Both the position numbers and the translations under genes were made by a program. 12,908 bases of DNA from PWPS01 sp964507105 (GTDB lineage Bacteria; Patescibacteriota; Minisyncoccia; Minisyncoccales; PWPS01), in the NCBI GenBank assembly GCA_964507105.1, contig CAZDOR010000014.1:1-12908 (forward strand), read 5' to 3'. How positions within the stretch are numbered: position 1 is the first letter of the stretch; each line of letters begins with the position of its first letter. Below, in pieces: positions 7,463 through 12,908 of the stretch. The notes below the pieces were generated by a model, which ran no database searches, was not told the DNA's origin, and saw only the letters and a list, made by a program, of their open reading frames with translations.

Positions 7463-8395
7463 ATGGCTGATTATTGCGTTTGGAATTTATGTAATAGTAA
7501 TTGTATTATGTGTACGAATCCCCAAGGATTCAGAAACAGAGAGGATGCAAAAGATTATTCCGCGGACAAGGTTTTGAAGAGAATACTTTCCGAAAGGGAT
7601 AAGCTCATAAAATCCGGAACAGACATAAATTTGACCGGTGGAGAGCCGACAATACATCCGGAATTCATATATTTGCTGGAAAATTTGAGAAAAGAGTTTC
7701 CCAATAACACCATAGCTTTTGCTAGCAACGGCAGGCGGCTCGCTTACGGAAAATTTACCAGAAAGCTTCTAAAGATAAACAACCTTCGTTTACATGTCGT
7801 GATTCATTCGGCTGAAAGCAAAACCCATAATGCAATTACCAGAACTCCGAATAGTTATGAGCAAACCGTGAAAGGTTTGGAAAATTTATTCAAATACAAA
7901 AACGGAACGCACATGGTTGAGCTGAGAACGGTTCTTCTTCAACAAAATTATGAGAAAATAGATGAGCTTTACGAGATGCTTTATAAAAAATTTCCAAGTG
8001 CCTACAGAGTATCCACCATCTTTCCGGAGTATGAAGGCAGGGCTGAAACCAATTTTGAACAGGTAAAGATAACCTTTCCCGAAGTTCGACCACATATTGA
8101 AGATTCGCTTGAAAAATGGGGAAAAAAGTTTAAAAATTTCTATCTCTATCACTTTCCGCTTTGTGTTATTGAATCCGATTTTTGGGAACACGTAATCAGA
8201 TCTCTTCCTCCGGACGACCATGAGACGTTTTTTATGAAAAAGTGTGAAAATTGCTTTTATAAAGACTCTTGTCTGGGAGTTTATAAGGATTATGTGAAGC
8301 ATTTCGGGAAAGACCATTTTAAACCGATAGAAAAGAAAATAGCCGGTATCGAAAAAAACCGGGAAGATTACCATCGACCGATTATAAAAAACTAA
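7463..8395 (+). CDS. Radical SAM protein with reduced C-terminal auxiliary cluster site (subfamily B)
   Basis: The 310-residue protein has the SAM-cluster motif at Cys10, Cys14 and Cys17, with an extra Cys5 just before it. LTGGEPTIHPEF begins at residue 57, ASNGR is at 87-91, and VIHSA replaces the usual HGP strand. Cys234 in HFPLC and Cys261, Cys264, Cys270 (CX2CX5C-Leu-Gly) supply the auxiliary-cluster ligands. The PTIHP motif and the FPxC signature make it a relative of the protein at 3538-4443. It is the second gene of the rightward operon; the pairing of one subfamily-A and one subfamily-B enzyme in tandem suggests sequential or heterodimeric action, which is inference. No Shine-Dalgarno is seen, only TTTAAAAAA before the ATG. 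Confidence 0.95.
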   Translation: MADYCVWNLCNSNCIMCTNPQGFRNREDAKDYSADKVLKRILSERDKLIKSGTDINLTGGEPTIHPEFIYLLENLRKEFPNNTIAFASNGRRLAYGKFTRKLLKINNLRLHVVIHSAESKTHNAITRTPNSYEQTVKGLENLFKYKNGTHMVELRTVLLQQNYEKIDELYEMLYKKFPSAYRVSTIFPEYEGRAETNFEQVKITFPEVRPHIEDSLEKWGKKFKNFYLYHFPLCVIESDFWEHVIRSLPPDDHETFFMKKCENCFYKDSCLGVYKDYVKHFGKDHFKPIEKKIAGIEKNREDYHRPIIKN

Positions 8396-8444
8396 TTATT
8401 ATTAGTTAAAAGGTTAATAAGTTAACTATCATAACCTAAAAAAC

Positions 8445-8819
8445 ATGTCTAAAAAACTGAAGCCGAAAGACGATTCCTTTATTTGCCTTAAGGGAAAAAT
8501 AAATAAATTAAATAAAAAAGAAAAGAAGCTGGAGGTAGGGTTGAATCTGAATGAGACTTTCGAAGACCCTCCGAAACCGATGGTTGAAAAGGAGGTTCTA
8601 ATTCCGGACGAAGTAGGTCTTTTCAAAGTGATTTTGGATATAAAAAGCAGAAATGATTCTGAAGAATCGGAGAAAAAAAAGATAAAATTAAAAGATTTAA
8701 AAGAAAACGCCTCGGTTTTGATAATCCCCACCGAGCCGGAAAAAGCACTTGAAGTTCTTTCATCGGACTCGATAGAGGCCGGGGAGATTATTCTTTTCTC
8801 ACAAAAAGAGAAAACTTGA
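8445..8819 (+). CDS. Small soluble beta-rich protein, likely relative of the 1370-1837 product
   Basis: I do not recognise this 124-residue protein. It has no signal or membrane segment and is highly charged. The order of predicted strands matches the 155-residue membrane-anchored protein at 1370-1837: an opening CLKGKINKL strand (compare LEGVISEIN), KKLEVGLNL, a middle strand FKVILDI, then IKLKDLKENASVLIIP (compare ENIRKGDEVLVSIG) and a closing IEAGEIILF (compare REIVARGITVI). A Lys/Glu-rich loop (DSEESEKKK) interrupts the middle. It follows the radical SAM pair by 49 nt with no clear promoter of its own, so it is probably the third gene of that operon. It could be a partner or carrier for the upstream enzymes, but nothing proves this. 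Confidence 0.7.
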   Translation: MSKKLKPKDDSFICLKGKINKLNKKEKKLEVGLNLNETFEDPPKPMVEKEVLIPDEVGLFKVILDIKSRNDSEESEKKKIKLKDLKENASVLIIPTEPEKALEVLSSDSIEAGEIILFSQKEKT

Positions 8820-8845
8820 AAAAGGGAGCACTCAGAATCTTCGGT

Positions 8846-10707
8846 TTATTGACCGGTTCTACTATTTAGCTTGTAGAGAAAAGCGTGGTGACCCTTTATC
8901 TCGTAGGAGACCAGCTCTTTTTCAATTTCAAAAAGATTCTTTATTTCTTTCTCAAATTCTTCGGGATCTGCGGCTTTGTATCCGTCGATCATATGCGAGG
9001 TAAAGCCCATTTCGGACTGGCTTGCATACACGTTGCTTTCAGGAGGTATTAACTGAACTATTTTTTCAAGATTCTCGGCGCTTCTAACCGGGAAAAAGTT
9101 TCCGTTTACGGGCATGGAATGCAAGAGATTTCTTTCACNNNNNNNNNNNNNNNNNNNNNNNNNNNNNNNNNNNNNNNNNNNNNNNNNNNNNNNNNNNNNN
9201 NNNNNNNNNNNNNNNNNNNNNNNNNNNNNNNNNNNNNNCTAACCGGGAAAAAGTTTCCGTTTACGGGCATGGAATGCAAGAGATTTCTTTCACTGTTGGT
9301 AATAAAGTAACTGTTTTCTCCCGAAGAAACATCGAATTTCTTGTTAAATAAGCGGGTAATTTTGTTTTCGTATTCCAAATCTTTATATGTGTAATACTCT
9401 CTTCTTACTTGGTCGTGATCATGAGTGACGAACATTTTTAGATCATTATCAATCATCAAATTAGTGTTGTCTCTGAAACCAAGAGGGAAAAGGACGGTGA
9501 TAAAAACGAAAAAAGTGATAATTTGCAAGCCGGAATAAAAAAGAACATCCCTCTTTCCAAAAAGAAAACTGAAACCTATTCCGGCTAAGATAATTAAAGG
9601 AGTGATAACCGTTACCATATATCTATAAGCACGTATTCCGCCGACGGCGTGAAAATAGCTGTAATAAAAAACAATAAATAAAAACTGCAAGGATAAGAAG
9701 ATCACCAATTTATTTTTTGTTGGATTCGTTTTTTTCTTGAAAAAGAGAGAAAATAATGCCAAAATCCCCAAAATAAGAAAGATTCCCGTCAGGTTGTACG
9801 GATTAGACAAAACCGGCAGAACGTCTTTTATATTCTGAATGAAAAAATGGGAACTGCCGATTATTATCTCAAATATGTAAGAGAGGGGACTACCTTCGTA
9901 CTTATAAGTTGTCCCATGAAGGGCAACATCATGCTGAGCGTCGGCAAAATACATTCCCGCGGTGGCAACGGTTCTCGGGAGTATGAATAAAATAAACGTT
10001 AATAGGCGGGCCAGATGAGGCTTGTAGCTCTTTTCTCGTATGAAAATTAAGTAAAAGAGAATAAAAATATAGGGGAAGAAGATGTACTCGACACGTGATC
10101 CGGCAGCTAAAAGCGCGGAACTCATTGCGGGAATCAAGAAGAAGCTGTCTCCGCTATCAATTCGAAGTGATGCGAAGAATAGAGAAAGAATCATAAAAAA
10201 CAAAGCCAATAACGCGTAATCTTCAGTTAAGCTGAAAGTAAAGATAATCGGGCTGATGAGAAAAAAAAGAGAAGAGGCGTAGGCGCTTTTTTCATTTTTT
10301 GTTAAGTTTTTTACCAGAATATATATTAAAATAACCGAAATAAAAAATCCCAGAAAATTCAAGTTGGCAACCAACTCATAACTTATTCCGTCCAATATTT
10401 CAGAAAAGAGCTTGTTTCTCAGGTGGTATATTGGGGCTCTTACGTCAAGAAGTAATTCACTCCAGCTCGAAAGATTCATTCTGGACATCATCCAAACACC
10501 GAATTCTCCACGCCCGGAAAAGTTTTTAGGAACAGCGAAGAGGCCCCAGATTAAAAAAACCACATTTATCCCCAACAATGATTTCGGCACTTCTTCAAAG
10601 TAAGAAAATATTTTTTTCCATTTGAAAATTATACAGAAAGTGGTGATAAGAAGCGCCAGCACCAAAAATAGACCCGAAAGCTGATGGATAAAATGAGGAA
10701 TTGTCAT
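8846..10707 (-). CDS. GT-C-fold glycosyltransferase-like polytopic membrane protein, split by a false assembly gap
   Basis: This is one gene interrupted only by 100 Ns. The part upstream of the gap ends in HSMPVNGNFFPV, and the part beyond it begins with the same residues and continues RSAENLEK. Removing the Ns and one 55-bp copy (155 nt) leaves 1,707 nt, an uninterrupted 568-residue ORF. The protein has about ten or more hydrophobic helices (residues ~10-410) and a soluble tail of about 158 residues. The best candidate for the acidic catalytic loop of GT-C enzymes is around Glu68 (GRGEFGVW) or Asp88, less clear than in the other two. The length is close to the 562 and 600 residues of the other two membrane proteins here. 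It is transcribed from its own promoter (10736-10763) and converges with the 8445-8819 gene, leaving 26 nt. Specificity unknown. Confidence 0.85.
9084..9138. repeat. Left copy of exact 55-bp duplication flanking the gap
   Basis: These 55 bases are identical to 9239-9293. They encode the same residues of the membrane protein (KERNLLHSMPVNGNFFPV region), so they represent one genomic segment recorded twice. The length, 55, is a common de Bruijn k-mer size, which points to unmerged contig ends rather than a biological repeat. Confidence 0.9.
9139..9238. other. Assembly gap of exactly 100 Ns
   Basis: A run of exactly 100 N characters, a conventional filler of unknown length. The flanking 55-bp identity means no sequence is missing; the contig ends overlap. 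Confidence 0.95.
9239..9293. repeat. Right copy of exact 55-bp duplication flanking the gap
   Basis: Identical base for base to 9084-9138. The open reading frame of the membrane protein passes from the sequence to the right of this copy directly into the sequence to the left of the other copy once one of them is dropped. Confidence 0.9.
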
Positions 10708-10735
10708 TTTTTAGATTTTATTTTATTTTACTTAT

Positions 10736-10763
10736 ATGATAGCAAATCATTTCTTTTGGTCAA
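10736..10763 (-). promoter_or_regulatory. Sigma70-type promoter for the third membrane protein gene
   Basis: On the minus strand TTGACC (10758-10763) and TATCAT (10736-10741) are 16 nt apart, with TGC just before the -10 box (extended -10). Transcription would start near 10729, about 22 nt before the ATG at 10707. It is back-to-back with the rightward promoter at 10765-10792, with only one base between the two -35 boxes. Confidence 0.6.
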
Positions 10764-10764
10764 T

Positions 10765-10792
10765 TTGATTTTTTAATATATTGCAATATAAT
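10765..10792 (+). promoter_or_regulatory. Sigma70-type promoter for the SGNH hydrolase operon
   Basis: TTGATT (10765-10770) and TATAAT (10787-10792) are 16 nt apart. Transcription would start near 10799, leaving a leader of about 21 AT-rich nt without a Shine-Dalgarno before the ATG at 10820. The box sequences and spacing are the same as at 6416-6443. Confidence 0.65.
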
Positions 10793-10819
10793 TAAACTGA
10801 ATTATTTAAAAAACTTTAA

Positions 10820-11893
10820 ATGGATAATCGTTTTTTACAATTTTTTAAAAGAAAAGAAAAGTTTATTTCGGCAATCAAGTCATTCCTTGCATTATTAGGA
10901 ATTGTGGCAGCTTTGTTGTTTTTAATAGAATTTTTTTTTGCGAAAATACTAGAAGACGACCCGGCATCCTTTTGGACTGATGGGGGAGATTATAGGCATC
11001 ATCCCTATTTGGATTCTACTATGAAACACAGGGAAACAAAAAATCCGTGTGAGATAGAAGGAGAAGAGATGCTGAAAGTATATATGTATGGGGGTTCAAC
11101 AATGTTTGGCGCAGGTGTTCATTCCCCTGAAACAATCCCGAGTTATTATGCAAATATATTATGCAAAGAAGGCATTAATGTGAAAGTTAAAAACATGGGG
11201 CAGCTCGGCTATAACAGCAGTCAAGAAGTTCTAAAGTTTATTCTCGGAGTTAAAGAAGAAGATGTTCCCGATATTGCAATATTTTATGGTGGAGTAAATG
11301 ATATGAATTCAAAAATTCCTATTGGATATCCCGGCACATTCACAACCAAAGAAATTTTCAAATATCATATTCAGAAAAGAGAATCACGAGGCTATTTTCC
11401 CAATACGATTGAATGGATAGGAAGAAAAATGGTAGAGTTAGGATTAAAAGAGATTTCTTTTCCGGACGAAGATTTAGATGTTGACTACTTTGACTATCCT
11501 GAAGGGAGCTATAGTCAAGACAAAGTATTGAAAGTATATGCTCAAAATGTGGAAATGGTTAAAAATATAGAAAATGTTTATGATTTTACCTCCTTTTTTT
11601 ACTGGCAGCCCGAGATAACTACAAAAAATATTCTTTCTAAAGAAGAAAAAGCTATTATGAAAGATGAAAGGTGGTATGGAGTACTTAATACTTATTCTGA
11701 TTTTCAAGAACCGGTTTCTTCTTTTTTAGATAATAATGATAGAGTCATGGATTTACGAAATATATTTGATGATTATGAAAAGACTGTGTTTTCTGACGAT
11801 TGCCACAAATACCCTAAAGGAAATAAAATTATAGCGGAAAGAATGGCAAAAGACACCCTGGAATATTTAAAAGATAAGCAAAATTATGAATAG
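10820..11893 (+). CDS. Membrane-anchored SGNH/GDSL-type hydrolase
   Basis: This 357-residue protein has an N-terminal membrane anchor at about residues 20-42, after a basic stretch, so the catalytic domain is probably outside the cytoplasm. The SGNH blocks are all present: YGGST with Ser93 as nucleophile (block I), GQLGYNS at 127-133 (block II Gly), YGGVNDMN with Asn160 (block III) and DDCHKYPKGN with Asp326 and His329 (block V, DxxH). Family members act as esterases or acyltransferases on polysaccharides, peptidoglycan or lipids, for example removing or adding O-acetyl groups. Its neighbours point to surface-glycan work. From memory, SGNH genes commonly accompany carbamoyltransferase, SxtJ and DUF5989 genes. 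The downstream DUF5989-like start overlaps its end by 8 nt, implying translational coupling. All catalytic residues are present, so it should be active. Confidence 0.88.
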   Translation: MDNRFLQFFKRKEKFISAIKSFLALLGIVAALLFLIEFFFAKILEDDPASFWTDGGDYRHHPYLDSTMKHRETKNPCEIEGEEMLKVYMYGGSTMFGAGVHSPETIPSYYANILCKEGINVKVKNMGQLGYNSSQEVLKFILGVKEEDVPDIAIFYGGVNDMNSKIPIGYPGTFTTKEIFKYHIQKRESRGYFPNTIEWIGRKMVELGLKEISFPDEDLDVDYFDYPEGSYSQDKVLKVYAQNVEMVKNIENVYDFTSFFYWQPEITTKNILSKEEKAIMKDERWYGVLNTYSDFQEPVSSFLDNNDRVMDLRNIFDDYEKTVFSDDCHKYPKGNKIIAERMAKDTLEYLKDKQNYE

Positions 11894-11941
11894 AAGCTTA
11901 TTGCGTGAATTTATAGAATTTTTAATGGTTACCAAAAAATG
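11886..11941 (+). pseudogene. N-terminal remnant of a DUF5989-like small membrane protein
   Basis: From the ATG at 11886, overlapping the SGNH stop, the frame reads MNRSLLREFIEFLMVTKKW before it becomes meaningless. The pattern 'xxLLxEFxEFLxxxKKW' resembles the start of DUF5989 proteins, about 50 residues with a hydrophobic C-terminal helix, usually found with carbamoyltransferase and SxtJ genes (from memory). Here the helix is missing. Right after KKW the DNA matches the inside of a carbamoyltransferase in another frame, and the original frame runs on without family likeness to a stop at 12066-12068. It is either a deletion remnant or a misassembly product. Confidence 0.5.
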
Positions 11942-12908
11942 GCAGCTTCGCTTTGGATATGAAGTATTTTTCTTATCATCGTGGATTAAAAATGCCTTCC
12001 GCGGAGCTTTCACAGTTACTGGATTGTCCGGTGAGGAAAAAGGAGGAAAGATTAAAACAAAAACATAAAGATATTGCTGCTGCCGGGCAAATGGTGTATG
12101 AAGAAGCACTTTTCAATTTACTTAATCATGTTCAGAAAGAGACAGGCCGGAAAAATATAGTGATCGGTGGAGGGTGTGGACTAAACAGCGTTGCCAACGG
12201 AAAGATAATAAACAAAACGAGATTTGAAAATATTTGGATCCCCCCCAGTCCCGGTGACGGAGGGACGAGCGCCGGCGCAGCACTGTATGCTTATAAGTGT
12301 ATATTAAAAAAGGAGAGAAAATTTATAATGAAAAATGCATACTTGGGCCCGAGTTTTACGAATGAAGAAATAAAGAACTTTCTGAAGGAAAATAAAATTA
12401 TTTATCACGCCTTTAAAAACGAAGAAGAAATTGTAGCTAAAACGGCCAAGCTTATTGATGAAAATAATATCATCGGGTGGTTTCAAGGAAAAATGGAGTG
12501 GGGGCCGAGGGCCTTGGGAAACAGAAGTATTTTGGGCAATCCGTGTAATTTACGGGCCAAGAATAGATTGCTGAAGATAAAAGAGCGAGAAAACTTTCGC
12601 CCCCTGTGTCCTGTTGTTTGCAGAGAAGATGCCCATAAGTATTTTCATTGCGACAACCCACTACCGGAGTCAACCGATTTTATAACCATGGTTTATAAAG
12701 TAAAAGAAGATTGGCGTAAAAGAATTCCGGCGGTTGTTCATGTTGATGGTACTGCCGGACTTCAAACAATAAAAGAAAAAGACAACCCACTTTATTATAA
12801 TTTAATAAAAAAATTCGAGAAGTTGTCAGGGATACCGGTAATTGTAAATACTTCTTTCAACTTGGGAGGAAAACCAATTGTCAATACACCTCGTGATGCC
12901 TATGATTG
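11926..12908 (+). CDS. NodU/CmcH-family carbamoyltransferase, N-terminally truncated and running off the window
   Basis: Frame +1 is open from 11926 to the window end, about 327 codons. It reads WLPKNGSFALDMKYFSYHRG and continues as an excellent NodU/CmcH (ASKHA-type) carbamoyltransferase: GGGCGLNSVANG, PPSPGDGGTSAGAAL, GWFQGKMEWGPRALGNRSIL, FRPLCPVV and PVIVNTSFNLGGKPIV. Such enzymes make carbamoyl-adenylate from carbamoyl phosphate and ATP, then transfer the carbamoyl group to a sugar or small-molecule hydroxyl. About 200 N-terminal residues, including the usual histidine-rich metal-binding motifs, are absent. The stop codon TAA at 11923-11925 lies just before the fragment, and the first in-frame ATG is at 11959. 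The expected N-terminus is replaced by a piece of DUF5989-like gene. The C-terminus is cut by the window edge. Family assignment is firm; whether the gene is intact in the organism is doubtful. Confidence 0.85.

Noticed and set aside
8396..8422. A terminator after the second radical SAM gene of the rightward operon (TTATTA ... TAATAA)
   Set aside because: The stem is 6 bp of A/T pairs only, without a U-tract, so termination is unlikely.
8396..8444. A promoter (TATCAT at 8427-8432) for the 124-residue protein
   Set aside because: No acceptable -35 box at the right distance, and the gene is close enough to the radical SAM pair to share its transcript.
9084..9293. The 55-bp direct repeat as a biological element such as an att site or target duplication
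   Set aside because: It is coding, exactly duplicated around a 100-N filler, and deletion of one copy restores a complete ORF. That is an assembly signature.
12304..12673. Minus-strand ORFs of 60-67 codons under the carbamoyltransferase
   Set aside because: They lie opposite a strongly conserved coding frame and have no promoter or recognisable sequence, so they are shadows.

Overview
The window is AT-rich, gene-dense bacterial DNA on metagenome-style assembled sequence. Promoters are sigma70-like (TTGATT, TTGAAA or TTGACC boxes 16-17 nt from TATAAT-like boxes, or extended -10 TGC-TATAAT). No gene has a clear Shine-Dalgarno sequence. Coding is standard, with TAA, TGA and TAG all used as stops. 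Together with a GC-rich CCTGCC/GGCAGG palindrome in a noncoding repeat, this suggests a candidate-phyla-radiation (Patescibacteria-like) or similar uncultured bacterium. That placement is inference; no rRNA or housekeeping gene is present.

Layout, left to right: (1) a radical SAM gene (85-990, +), a 379-nt noncoding stretch with a 142-bp palindromic repeat, and a membrane-anchored small beta-rich protein (1370-1837, +). (2) Converging on it with 2 nt between the stops, a tight leftward operon: GT-C-like membrane protein (6250-4448), radical SAM gene (4443-3538) and a second GT-C-like membrane protein (3528-1840). (3) A rightward operon of two radical SAM genes (6469-7458, 7463-8395) and a soluble relative of the small protein (8445-8819). 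(4) Converging on that, a third GT-C-like membrane protein (10707-8846), split only by a spurious 100-N gap. (5) Diverging from it, an SGNH hydrolase (10820-11893), the first 19 codons of what looks like a DUF5989 protein, and the C-terminal part of a NodU/CmcH carbamoyltransferase that runs off the window.

The most notable content is the interleaving of four radical SAM proteins with three polytopic GT-C-like proteins and two small beta-rich proteins. The four enzymes share the N-terminal CX3CX2C cluster site and a reduced C-terminal cluster site (Pro-x-Cys or Pro-Phe-Cys, then CX2CX5C and Gly). They fall into two subfamilies, each present twice. The membrane proteins each have a hydrophobic core and a soluble tail of about 160-180 residues. 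With SGNH and carbamoyltransferase genes next door, the region looks like a surface-glycan or lipid-linked-sugar decoration locus in which radical chemistry tailors a precursor. I do not recognise the pathway, and the substrate is unknown.

Two structural cautions matter. The 100-N gap at 9139-9238 is flanked by an exact 55-bp duplication; removing one copy plus the Ns gives an intact 568-residue ORF. The DUF5989/carbamoyltransferase junction near 11935-11942 is a fusion at a short shared sequence, so it is either a real deletion or a misassembly.
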